Assembly (NCBI GenBank): GCA_965365275.1 | Contig: CBDUBA010000007.1 | Span: forward strand, 16,663 to 80,662 | Direction: 5' to 3' | DNA length: 64,000 bases | DNA from: JAGTVG01 sp965365275 | Lineage (GTDB): Bacteria; Bacteroidota; Bacteroidia; Cytophagales; Cyclobacteriaceae | Shown here: positions 24,952 to 33,403 of the stretch, in pieces | How the letters are laid out: every line of letters starts with the position of its first letter | Position numbering within the stretch: the first letter of the stretch is position 1 | The notes under the pieces: generated by a model | Told to the model about the DNA's origin: nothing | The model's input: only the letters and a program-made list of their open reading frames with translations | The model's database searches: none | Made by a program: the position numbers and the translations under genes

Positions 24952-26196
24952 TCACAGTTTTTTTATACTTGTTTTAGGATCAAATGCATCTCTGAGACCA
25001 TTCCCAAGCAAGTTGAAGGACAAGACGATGAGCGAAATTGCCAGCCCCGGAAAAATGACCATTTGCCAACTGTTTTTAGTACCGATCATTGTAAATCCTT
25101 CGTAAATCATATTTCCCCAGGAAGGTGTCGGAGGCTGAACGCTTAATCCAAGAAAACTAAGACCAGCTTCCAATAAGATCGCCGCAGCGAAATTGGCCGT
25201 AGCAATGACGATGACCGGGCCAATGATATTTGGAAAAATATGAACATATACGATCCTGAAATTTCCAATTCCCAAGGCTTTTGCCGCTTCAATAAAGGTT
25301 TTCTCTTTTATTGCCATGATCTGACCCCGGACTACACGGGCTACTTCTACCCACATTGTTAATCCAACCGCAACGAAAGCAACCCATACACCCCGGCTTT
25401 GAAGAGCTATACTGATCGCAATAACAAGCATAATGCCTGGTATCGACCAGGTAACAGACATAAACCACATAATAAAGCGGTCAATCCTGCCACCAAAGAA
25501 ACCCGACAAAGATCCCAGTGATAATCCTAAAAATAAAGAAATAAGTACGGATATAAAACCAATTGAAAGTGATATTCTGGCTCCGTAGATCAATCTGCTT
25601 AAAATATCCCGGCCCGCCCGGTCTGTTCCCAGAATATATCTTTCAGATATTATATTCTCTTTATTGAATTTCTGGTGCAATTGATCCATGCTGATTTCCT
25701 GGATTCTGCCCATATAATCGATATAAGTAATTTGATCGCCCTCCACAATGTGGTTTTGACCATTTATTAAAAAGTCCGATTCCCCGATATAGAGTGAAAA
25801 TACCGCAGGAACCATTTTTTCAAATTTAATTTTCCCTTTCATCCCATATTCAAGATAAAAAACAGAATCATTGCTTACCCAATATTCTGTTATTGGGATC
25901 TTAATGTAGGCTGACTCCTGTCCAGACATTGCCCTTCGTATGAAGCTTTTTTCGGGTATATCAAAATCCTTTCTAAGCCGGAGAAACTGAGCCTTAAATC
26001 CGGGCATTTTTTTTTGAATCTGTATAGCCCCATTATTTGCATCGGGCGTATCATCAGGCATAATTAAGTATCCGGTTATGGCAACCAGGGATGTAAATAG
26101 TATATAATACAGGCCAATCATTGCTGGCTTGGTCTTCTGTAGTCTTTTAACTACATAATAATTTGGTGATCTTCCTATGGTCTTGTCATCAGGCAT
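24952..26196 (-). CDS. DppC/OppC-type ABC transporter permease
   Basis: I place the start at the ATG at 26196 (414 residues, MPDDKTIG), because the longer frame would run far into the preceding gene. One N-terminal membrane helix (about 25-45) is followed by a periplasmic segment of about 150 residues, then five helices and the EAA loop (303-322, EAAKALGIGNFRIVYVHIFP) that docks on the ATPase. This is the DppC/OppC type of peptide or nickel permease. Its partner permease, ATPases and binding protein are not in this window. The start overlaps the 88-residue gene by 8 bases. Confidence 0.88.
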   Translation of the reverse strand: MPDDKTIGRSPNYYVVKRLQKTKPAMIGLYYILFTSLVAITGYLIMPDDTPDANNGAIQIQKKMPGFKAQFLRLRKDFDIPEKSFIRRAMSGQESAYIKIPITEYWVSNDSVFYLEYGMKGKIKFEKMVPAVFSLYIGESDFLINGQNHIVEGDQITYIDYMGRIQEISMDQLHQKFNKENIISERYILGTDRAGRDILSRLIYGARISLSIGFISVLISLFLGLSLGSLSGFFGGRIDRFIMWFMSVTWSIPGIMLVIAISIALQSRGVWVAFVAVGLTMWVEVARVVRGQIMAIKEKTFIEAAKALGIGNFRIVYVHIFPNIIGPVIVIATANFAAAILLEAGLSFLGLSVQPPTPSWGNMIYEGFTMIGTKNSWQMVIFPGLAISLIVLSFNLLGNGLRDAFDPKTSIKKL

Positions 26197-26455
26197 TCTG
26201 ATCAGAACTATTATGAGCAAATAACCCCGATTTGGATGCCAGATAATAATAAGTATGGAAACCAGTTTCCAGGTCAATTTGATCTCCAAAAAGTTCCTCT
26301 GTAGGAGAAGTATAACATCTTATCCATTCTTTATCCAACAAGGATTCCAGGGTTGATTTTAGCATCGCATCATCCCATTTTAAGGAATCCTTCAACTGTG
26401 AATAAGATTGCACAAAATATAATTCATCCAATACATCATATTCAAGGTCTGACAT
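26189..26455 (-). CDS. Small conserved-looking protein, possibly winged helix
   Basis: An 88-residue acidic protein I cannot assign. Residues 1-50 are predicted helical (EYDVLDELYFVQSYSQLKDSL split at 15), and ESLLDKEWIRCY followed by a beta-like stretch resembles a helix-turn-helix with wing. There is no membrane segment. It lies 3 bases after the glycosyltransferase stop and overlaps the permease start by 8 bases, so it is translated as part of the operon. Function unknown. Confidence 0.7.
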   Translation of the reverse strand: MSDLEYDVLDELYFVQSYSQLKDSLKWDDAMLKSTLESLLDKEWIRCYTSPTEELFGDQIDLETGFHTYYYLASKSGLFAHNSSDQNA

Positions 26456-26458
26456 AAT

Positions 26459-27628
26459 TTAATTTTTATAGTATCTTCCCTTCCATTTATATCCGCCCAT
26501 ATTAGAAAGAATACCAAAAGTAACGGCATAAACCGGATATGCCAATGAGCTTAATAAAAAAGGTAATATTTTCAGTTTTTTAATAAAGAACAGATACATC
26601 TGTTTAAAGTAAACAAATTCAAGAAGGAGTTTGATTGTTAATAATAAAATAACGGTATATACAGGTACTAATTTTAAAATACACAGGATAAATAACAATA
26701 AAAATGACAGATGAACCATGAAAATATATAATGCCAATACTTTCGATAATGGATTAGGATGTTTCCTCCACTTTCCTGACCACCTTCGCCGTTGATGATA
26801 AAACTCATTTATACTTGATTCTGGTTGAACATGAACAATCGCTTTACTTGATTTTAAAAAGAAAATCTTCGATGGGTAGAACTTACTTATCTTATACATA
26901 AGGAACTCATCGTCACCTGATATAATCTTTTCATATCCCTCATACCCATTTACTTCTATAAAAACCTCTTTTTTAAAGGCCAGATTTGCTCCATTACATA
27001 GAACAGGATTATTATAATATATAGCAGCTGCCCCGGCACCTATCAAACTTGAAAATTCTAAGGATTGAATTTCATCCATAAAACTGCCTCCCTCCATCAC
27101 AACAGGCCCAGAAATGAATTTTGAATCTGTTCTTTGAAAAACATCTGCAAATCTCCTGATCCAATATCTGCTAAAAAAAACATCACCGTCAGTCAATAGG
27201 ATATAATCACCAGTGGATCTTGTTATACCATAGGATATCGCAGCCTTTTTATGTGAGATCCTGTTATCATCAGCCTCAAGTCTATATACCCGGACATTTA
27301 TCTTGCTGGTTTTCGAATAGTCCTTCAGATAATCATAAGAGCTATCCTCAGAATTATCATCAATAAAGATTACTTCGAAAAACTCCGGAGGATAAGTCTG
27401 ATTTTCCAAACACCGGATAAGCCTTGAGAGATTCAGGATCTCGTTCCTGATTGGGATCAATACGGTAATAGAAGGATAATCAGTTTTCAAATTTTCTGGT
27501 TCTTTCAATCCATTCCAGGCCCGAATGAGCAGAATAAGAAATATAAAATATGAAATGATGAAAGAATAGATTATCCAATCCAAGATATAAGGATTTTTAA
27601 GACCGTCAGAAATTTCCTGAATATCCAA
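26459..27628 (-). CDS. Membrane glycosyltransferase family 2
   Basis: A 389-residue GT2 enzyme. An N-terminal membrane helix (about 14-37) is followed by the GT-A domain with VLIPIRNE, IDDNSED, TDGDVFF (metal/nucleotide aspartates), the acceptor-site SGDDEFL and the H-QRRRW motif, then three C-terminal helices. This is the layout of processive or carotenoid/lipid-linked GT2 enzymes. It starts at TTG (27626-27628): there is no in-frame ATG upstream and none close downstream. First gene of the seven-gene operon. Acceptor unknown. Confidence 0.87.
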   Translation of the reverse strand: MDIQEISDGLKNPYILDWIIYSFIISYFIFLILLIRAWNGLKEPENLKTDYPSITVLIPIRNEILNLSRLIRCLENQTYPPEFFEVIFIDDNSEDSSYDYLKDYSKTSKINVRVYRLEADDNRISHKKAAISYGITRSTGDYILLTDGDVFFSRYWIRRFADVFQRTDSKFISGPVVMEGGSFMDEIQSLEFSSLIGAGAAAIYYNNPVLCNGANLAFKKEVFIEVNGYEGYEKIISGDDEFLMYKISKFYPSKIFFLKSSKAIVHVQPESSINEFYHQRRRWSGKWRKHPNPLSKVLALYIFMVHLSFLLLFILCILKLVPVYTVILLLTIKLLLEFVYFKQMYLFFIKKLKILPFLLSSLAYPVYAVTFGILSNMGGYKWKGRYYKN

Positions 27629-27675
27629 TAAATATGATAATTTCTTCCTATAATTATTTAAATATTTGCTTAATC

Positions 27676-28218
27676 ATGGATAAAATTATTCTTGGGATGG
27701 ATCCAGGCACTAATCTTATGGGTTACGGGATTATTCATTCAAGAAAAAATAAAATTGATTTAATTCAATACGGGATAATACATTTAAAAAAATATGGAAC
27801 CCATGAATTGAAGCTGAAAAAGATTTTTGATCGTGTATTAAGCATCATCGATGAATTTAATCCTGATGAGGTAGCGATCGAGGCACCATTTTACGGAAAA
27901 AATGTTCAATCGATGCTTAAACTAGGCAGGGCCCAGGGAGTTGCAATGGCAGCGGTATTGTACCGGAATGTTCCAATAAAAGAGTATGCACCAAAAAAAG
28001 TCAAACAATCAGTTACAGGAAATGGCAATGCCTCCAAGGAACAGGTTGCCAAGATGTTACAAAACCAGTTTCGATTTAAGGATATTCCAAAAATGTTTGA
28101 TGCTACAGACGCATTGGCAGTGGCCTTATGCCATTTATACCAGGGCAAAATAGGCATGCCGGGCAAAAAATCCTGGAAATCATTTCTTAGTGACAATCCG
28201 GACAGGATCATCAATTGA
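27676..28218 (+). CDS. ruvC: RuvC Holliday junction resolvase
   Basis: Start taken at the ATG at 27676 (180 residues), so that the first strand IILGMDPG begins as in the family; a longer in-frame start at 27634 adds 14 residues of no family likeness. All four acidic catalytic residues are there: D9, E69 (AIEAPFYG), D142 and D145 (FDATDALAVALCH). It resolves four-way junctions made by RuvAB in recombination. It reads divergently from the glycosyltransferase operon with under 50 bases between, and ruvA/ruvB are not nearby. Confidence 0.94.
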   Translation: MDKIILGMDPGTNLMGYGIIHSRKNKIDLIQYGIIHLKKYGTHELKLKKIFDRVLSIIDEFNPDEVAIEAPFYGKNVQSMLKLGRAQGVAMAAVLYRNVPIKEYAPKKVKQSVTGNGNASKEQVAKMLQNQFRFKDIPKMFDATDALAVALCHLYQGKIGMPGKKSWKSFLSDNPDRIIN

Positions 28219-28239
28219 ACAAGTGGATTAGCTGGTGTT

Positions 28240-28650
28240 TTAATCTTCGGAAAGTGCCTGGAAGGCTCGATTGATTTTTTGACTTATTTCATTAAATTCC
28301 TCTTCTGATAATTTCAATTTAGGCCTGTTAAAGTTGATATCACCCATACTATTAAGTGGAATCAGGTGTATATGTGTATGGGGTACTTCCAGACCAACTA
28401 CGGCAACTCCAATCCGAAGACAAGGAATGACAGACTCTATGGCTTTCGCCAGTTTTTTACTGAATCTGTTCAAACTCTCATATTCTGTCTCACTTAAATC
28501 ATAATAATAATCCACTTCATTTTTTGGAATAACCAGGGTATGCCCTTTTACCAAAGGATTGATATCGAGTATTCCGATATTACTTTCATCTTCCGCGACG
28601 ATGTAGGCTGGAATCTCGCGGTTAATTATTTTTGTGAATATTGAAGCCAT
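28240..28650 (-). CDS. HIT-family nucleotide hydrolase/transferase
   Basis: A 136-residue histidine-triad protein with H91-T-H93-I-H95-L-I-P at the expected place and ILDINPLVKGHTLVIPK in the middle. HIT proteins of the Hint branch hydrolyse AMP-N-linked purine derivatives. Its ATG overlaps the greA stop codon by one base (TAATG), so it is translated by coupling with greA and shares its transcript. Confidence 0.93.
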   Translation of the reverse strand: MASIFTKIINREIPAYIVAEDESNIGILDINPLVKGHTLVIPKNEVDYYYDLSETEYESLNRFSKKLAKAIESVIPCLRIGVAVVGLEVPHTHIHLIPLNSMGDINFNRPKLKLSEEEFNEISQKINRAFQALSED

Positions 28651-29126
28651 TATTCTAAGCTTATATCAAGGATTTCAAATTTCATTTTACCGGCCGGAAC
28701 CTGGATCTCAACTTCATCACCAACCTGTTTGCCAAGCAGTCCCTTACCAATTGGTGATTGAACTGATATCTTTCCTTTCTTCAGATCTGCCTCTTCTTCT
28801 GATGTTAAAGTATAGGAGAACTGCACACCATTTTGTGCATTTTTAATCTTAACCTTCGAAAGGATGGAAACTTTGGAGGTGTCTATTGAAGAAGGATCTA
28901 ATACACGAGCATTTCCAACAATTTTTTCTAATTGAGCAATCTTTGCTTCCAGATGCCCCTGAGCATCTTTAGCTGCATCATACTCTGCATTTTCACTCAA
29001 ATCTCCTTTATCCCGAGCCTCTGCAATCTGTTTTGATATATCGGATCTCCCTTTTGTTTTAAGCTCTTGTAATTCATCCTTGATCTTCTGTAATCCTTCT
29101 TCAGTATAATATGCTACTTTATCCAT
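28650..29126 (-). CDS. greA: Transcription elongation factor GreA
   Basis: Start at the ATG at 29126 (158 residues). The N-terminal coiled coil (2-75) carries the tip acidic pair in GDLSENAEYDAAKD, which reaches into the polymerase channel to stimulate cleavage of backtracked RNA, and the C-terminal FKBP-like domain carries SPIGKGLLGKQVGDEVEIQVP. The gene is preceded by a strong promoter and a terminator-like hairpin (29188-29232), so expression may be attenuated. Followed directly by the HIT gene. Confidence 0.96.
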   Translation of the reverse strand: MDKVAYYTEEGLQKIKDELQELKTKGRSDISKQIAEARDKGDLSENAEYDAAKDAQGHLEAKIAQLEKIVGNARVLDPSSIDTSKVSILSKVKIKNAQNGVQFSYTLTSEEEADLKKGKISVQSPIGKGLLGKQVGDEVEIQVPAGKMKFEILDISLE

Positions 29127-29187
29127 TTCAATTATCAAATTTCATTAGAATATAATGGGATTAAATTTGTGATGTAATACAAATCAA

Positions 29188-29232
29188 AAACCTAAAGGAA
29201 TATTCAGATATTTCGATTTCTCCTTTAGGTTT
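29188..29232 (-). terminator. Hairpin with U-tract in the greA leader (attenuator-like)
   Basis: Minus-strand arms AAACCTAAAGGA and TCCTTTAGGTTT pair perfectly over 12 bases. The 21-base loop can itself form AATAT/ATATT, and the right arm runs into TTTTT then GATTTG. It begins about 9 bases after the predicted start and ends about 60 bases before the greA ATG. Confidence 0.65.
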
Positions 29233-29246
29233 ATTGCTTGTGTCTA

Positions 29247-29278
29247 CAAAAATAGCGAATCCAACTTGGTATACCAAA
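29247..29278 (-). promoter_or_regulatory. Promoter of greA-HIT
   Basis: Minus strand: TTTG (29278-29275), exactly 20 bases, TATTTTTG (29254-29247), a full match to the Bacteroidota promoter consensus. Start predicted near 29240. The 12-base palindrome TTGGTATACCAA (29266-29277) overlaps the -33 element and could be an operator. Confidence 0.75.
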
Positions 29279-29415
29279 CCAACTAAGAAATAGAGAAAGC
29301 AATTTCCTAATTTTCAGAAAATTAAAACAAAATTAAGTCAAATTACGGTTATATTAGCTTGAATTTTTTAAACACAATTTTTATAGAAATCAATACAATT
29401 TTAATCCAGTTTAAA

Positions 29416-32400
29416 ATGAAGCGAATCGTTTTACTGATGTTATTGATCAACATCACTTTATTCTCGTTTGGACAGAGAAATAAAAGGCAGGAAGCAGAGA
29501 AAAAACCGACCGACTCTTCTATCGTGAAAGGGCTTGAGTTCAGATCCATTGGCCCCGCATTGACATCCGGAAGAATTTCAGATATTGCGGTAGATCCGGT
29601 AAACCCAAACACCTGGTTTATTACAGTGGCGTCAGGTGGAGTATGGAAGACCATCAATGCCGGCACAACCTGGAAACCGGTATTTGATAAAGAGGGCTCC
29701 TATTCCATAGGATGTGTGACAATTGATCCAAATAATCACAATATCATCTGGATAGGCACCGGTGAAAATAATAATCAGCGTAGCGTGGGTTATGGAGACG
29801 GCGTGTATAAATCAATGGACGGAGGAAAATCATGGAAAAATGTAGGGTTGAACAACTCCGAACACATCGGGAACATTATTGTGCATCCTGAAAATTCAGA
29901 AATTGTCTATGTTGCGGCGTATGGTCCGCTTTGGTCCCCTGGTGGTGAAAGGGGTATTTACCGGACTTTTGATGGAGGAGAAACCTGGGAGAATATTCTT
30001 CATGTAAGTGAAAATACGGGTTTTAATGAGATCCACATGGATCCAAGATATCCAGATGTTATGTATGCCACAGCACATCAGCGCAGGCGACATGTATATA
30101 CTTATCTTGGTGGCGGGCCTGAAAGTGCAATATACAAAACCATAAATGGTGGCGAGCGCTGGTTTAAAGTATCGAAGGGGCTTCCAAAAGTTGATTTGGG
30201 AAGGATAGGGATGGATATTTCCCCAATAAACCCAGATATCCTTTTTGCCGTAGTCGAAGCTGCTGATGATAAGGGTGGATTTTTTAGATCGGATGACAGG
30301 GGACAGAGTTGGGAAAAGATGAGTGATTACAGCTCTTCAGGAAATTATTACCAGGAGATATTTTGTGATCCAAATGACATTGACAGGATATACGCCATGG
30401 ACACCTGGTTACAGGTAACTGATGATGGGGGTAAAAACTTCAAAATGCTCGGAGAGAAATTTAAGCATGTCGATAATCATGCTATGTGGATCAACCCTGA
30501 TAATAACCTTCATTATCTGGTTGGATGTGACGGGGGTTTATATGAATCATTCGATGGAGGAAAAGAATGGTCATTTTTTGCCAATCTGCCCATAACTCAG
30601 TTCTACAAAGTGAGCGTGGACAATGATTTCCCTTTTTATAATGTGTATGGCGGGACACAGGACAATTTCAGTATGGGCGGGCCTTCCCGAACTACTAATA
30701 TTGCAGGTATTCCTAACTCAGACTGGTATATTACAAATGGAGGAGATGGATTTGAATCTGTAGTTGATCCGGAAAATCCGGACATTGTATACGCACAATC
30801 ACAATATGGATATCTTGTCAGATATGACAGAAAAAGTGGGGAATCAATTGATATCAAACCCCTGGAACGGGGCGATGAGGCTGCATACAGATGGAACTGG
30901 GATGCACCGCTTATTATTAGTCCACATAGTGCGACTACCCTCTATTTTGCAGCTAATAAAGTCTTTAAAAGTACCGACAGGGGTAATTCATGGGAAGTAA
31001 TCAGTGATGATCTTAGCCGGCAAATTGACAGGAATAAAATACCTGTTATGGACAAGGTATGGAGTATGGATGCCGTTGCAAAGAATAAATCAACGACGAT
31101 TTATGGGAATATTGTAAGCCTTGATGAGTCACCAATAAACCAAGGCCTTATTTATGCAGGCACTGATGACGGTCTTGTGAACATTACTAAAGATGATGGA
31201 AAATCCTGGAACCGGGTCGGGACTTTTCCCGGAGTTCCGGTCAATACTTATGTTAACTGCCTGCTGGCCTCCCAGCACCAGGATAATATTGTGTATGCCG
31301 TTTTCAACAATCACAAGAATGGCGATTTCAAACCCTATATCCTGAAAAGTTCAGATTATGGACAATCCTGGGAATCCATAAACTCAAATTTGCCAGAAAG
31401 AGGATCAGTATATAGTATAGCTGAGGATTTTATTGATCCAAATCTGTTGTTTGCCGGTACTGAATTCGGGATCTTCTTCTCCAATAATGGCGGTGAGACC
31501 TGGACCCAACTAAAAAATGGTATCCCGACAGTTGCAGTTCGTGATATAGCTATTCAAAAGCGTGAATCTGACCTTGTACTTGCCACCTTCGGGAGAGGCT
31601 TTTATATTCTTGATGATTATTCAGCATTGCGGCATTTATCCGAGGAAACTCTTGCCCGTGAAGCTTTTATTTTTCCAATAAAGGACAGTTGGATGTTCCA
31701 TCCATCGAAACCCTTGGGTTTAAGAGGTAATACTTTCCAGGGATCAGCTTATTATGCTGCCTGCAATCCCCCTGTTGCCGCTGTGTTCACCTACTATTTA
31801 AAGGAGGAGATTAAAACCTTTAAATCATCACGACAGGAAAAAGAAAAGGAAATTGAAAAATCCGGTGGTATTATTGAATATCCTCCTTTTGAAAAGATCA
31901 GAATGGAAGATGATGAAATAAAACCCTATCTGATCTTTACTGTCTCCGATTCAAAGGGAAATATCATTACCAGACTGAAAACGGAAGCCAAGAAGGGAAT
32001 TAACAGAATATCCTGGGATTTCAGGTATCCTGCTTCAACACCTCTCGAGTTGGAGAAACCTTCATTTGACAATCCATTTTCGGATCCTGACACAGGTCCT
32101 TTAGCACTTCCTGGCAAGTATACAGTATCACTATCCAAAGTCGTAAATGGGAAACTTACTGAGATTGTCCCTGCCACAGAATTTAATACTAAATTATTGG
32201 CAAATGCCACACTTCCTGCGGAAGATAAAGAGGCATTATTCAAATTCCAGGAGGAAGTTGCCGAATTCCAACGGATTGTGAGCGGTACAGCAAAAACACT
32301 TGACGAATTGAATACTAAACTGAAATATTTCTATAAGGCAGTCAATAATACTTCCGGAATCCCTGATGATATTCTTGCAAGTATTGTAGAAACGGATCAA

Positions 32401-32697
32401 CAATTAAAAATTCTTACCAGGAAATTGAATGGTGACCGTAGTTTATCCAGCAGAGATTTTGAAACTCCGCCTTCGATAACAGGGAGGATATATACTATTG
32501 TGTATGGTTTGTGGAGCTCAACAAGTGCCCCCACACAAACACAGATCTCCTCTTTTGTTATCGCGAAGGATCAATTTGAGGAAGTGTATGATCAAATCAA
32601 GACTATAACTCAACAGGATATTCCAGGTATAGAAAAATCCCTGGAAGAAGCTGGAGCCGCATGGACACCAGGTCGTTTACCGGAATGGAATAAATAG
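29416..32697 (+). CDS. Large secreted VPS10/sortilin-like Asp-box propeller protein
   Basis: Start at the ATG at 29416 (1093 residues) because it opens a clean signal peptide (KR, hydrophobic run, FSFGQ). About eleven Asp-box motifs lie between residues 70 and 740, for example YKSMDGGKSW, YRTFDGGETW, FRSDDRGQSW, FKSTDRGNSW, LKSSDYGQSW. They predict two sortilin-type propellers. The remaining 350 residues hold a beta-sandwich (about 820-930) and a helical C-terminal segment with no recognised secretion tag. It shares the opening GR-I-x-DIAV block and overall plan with the 935-residue protein at 3368-6175. Ligand and activity unknown. Confidence 0.82.
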   Translation: MKRIVLLMLLINITLFSFGQRNKRQEAEKKPTDSSIVKGLEFRSIGPALTSGRISDIAVDPVNPNTWFITVASGGVWKTINAGTTWKPVFDKEGSYSIGCVTIDPNNHNIIWIGTGENNNQRSVGYGDGVYKSMDGGKSWKNVGLNNSEHIGNIIVHPENSEIVYVAAYGPLWSPGGERGIYRTFDGGETWENILHVSENTGFNEIHMDPRYPDVMYATAHQRRRHVYTYLGGGPESAIYKTINGGERWFKVSKGLPKVDLGRIGMDISPINPDILFAVVEAADDKGGFFRSDDRGQSWEKMSDYSSSGNYYQEIFCDPNDIDRIYAMDTWLQVTDDGGKNFKMLGEKFKHVDNHAMWINPDNNLHYLVGCDGGLYESFDGGKEWSFFANLPITQFYKVSVDNDFPFYNVYGGTQDNFSMGGPSRTTNIAGIPNSDWYITNGGDGFESVVDPENPDIVYAQSQYGYLVRYDRKSGESIDIKPLERGDEAAYRWNWDAPLIISPHSATTLYFAANKVFKSTDRGNSWEVISDDLSRQIDRNKIPVMDKVWSMDAVAKNKSTTIYGNIVSLDESPINQGLIYAGTDDGLVNITKDDGKSWNRVGTFPGVPVNTYVNCLLASQHQDNIVYAVFNNHKNGDFKPYILKSSDYGQSWESINSNLPERGSVYSIAEDFIDPNLLFAGTEFGIFFSNNGGETWTQLKNGIPTVAVRDIAIQKRESDLVLATFGRGFYILDDYSALRHLSEETLAREAFIFPIKDSWMFHPSKPLGLRGNTFQGSAYYAACNPPVAAVFTYYLKEEIKTFKSSRQEKEKEIEKSGGIIEYPPFEKIRMEDDEIKPYLIFTVSDSKGNIITRLKTEAKKGINRISWDFRYPASTPLELEKPSFDNPFSDPDTGPLALPGKYTVSLSKVVNGKLTEIVPATEFNTKLLANATLPAEDKEALFKFQEEVAEFQRIVSGTAKTLDELNTKLKYFYKAVNNTSGIPDDILASIVETDQQLKILTRKLNGDRSLSSRDFETPPSITGRIYTIVYGLWSSTSAPTQTQISSFVIAKDQFEEVYDQIKTITQQDIPGIEKSLEEAGAAWTPGRLPEWNK

Positions 32698-32708
32698 GGA
32701 GGAATAAA

Positions 32709-32743
32709 GAAACCCCATCATTTTCAATTTATGATGGGGTTTC
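32709..32743. terminator. Bidirectional terminator
   Basis: Perfect 12-base arms GAAACCCCATCA and TGATGGGGTTTC with an 11-base loop, T-rich on both exits. It lies between the convergent propeller gene and the small gene at 32767, and can serve both. Confidence 0.8.
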
Positions 32744-32766
32744 TTAAATGATTATTTTTCAAGCTT

Positions 32767-33036
32767 TTATTTCTTTTTATAGGCAGCCACAGCCTTATCA
32801 ATTGAGTCAATCAGTTTTAACGATACCTTCCTGGGGTGTTTTGCCTTATATTTCTTAAGTAAGTCAGAGGATTTTTTGGCATATTCATTGAGTCCGACAG
32901 GATTTCCATCGAAGCCAAAACTTCCCAGTACAAATTCCAGTTTTGACCGGATATCATAATATTTTTCGTCTCCAATTTTTTCAAACTGATCTAAGGCATC
33001 TTTACAGGCTTTCTCCAATTTTTCATTTGTATTCAT
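32767..33036 (-). CDS. Small charged helical protein of unknown function
   Basis: An 89-residue Lys-rich protein predicted to be almost wholly helical, with a short turn at GSFGFDGNPVG (about 38-48). No signal peptide, membrane segment or cysteine. I do not recognise the family. A promoter-like site precedes it and a strong terminator follows it, so it is a single-gene transcript, which supports its being real. Confidence 0.65.
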   Translation of the reverse strand: MNTNEKLEKACKDALDQFEKIGDEKYYDIRSKLEFVLGSFGFDGNPVGLNEYAKKSSDLLKKYKAKHPRKVSLKLIDSIDKAVAAYKKK

Positions 33037-33403
33037 AATATCTATCTGTTAGGCATGTTGTAGGTATAAGTGTTGATACAAAACTCGTGAATTCTCAATT
33101 ATTATCCAATACCAACAATGGGTAATAACAATACATTTTTAAACACATGAAAAATTAATTCTGTGATTATACCTGGGAAATATTAATTAAATAATACACT
33201 ATTTATGTGCGCAGATCGAATTAAGATATATCTTAACAAGATATCCTGACCTGGCTTTTTAGTAAATATAGCTACAATATGTTCTGCCCCGGGATTTTAA
33301 AATATAGTGCTAGATCATGTTCTGATCTATGCTTTTTGGTATTAATATAATTCAACTTCCAATATTACATAAGAAATAAATATTTTTGTACCAAATCGCA
33401 TTT
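33037..33403. other. Divergent intergenic region
   Basis: A 367-base A+T-rich gap between the small gene (minus) and the dehydrogenase gene (plus). It holds the promoter at 33079-33110 for the minus strand and a -7-like TATTTTTG at 33381-33388 for the plus strand, without a -33 partner. The 200 or so bases between show nothing I can name. Confidence 0.55.
33079..33110 (-). promoter_or_regulatory. Candidate promoter of the small gene at 32767
   Basis: Minus strand: ATTG, 20 bases, GAGTTTTG, one mismatch in each box to TTTG/TAnnTTTG. Start predicted near 33072, about 36 bases before the ATG. Confidence 0.45.
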
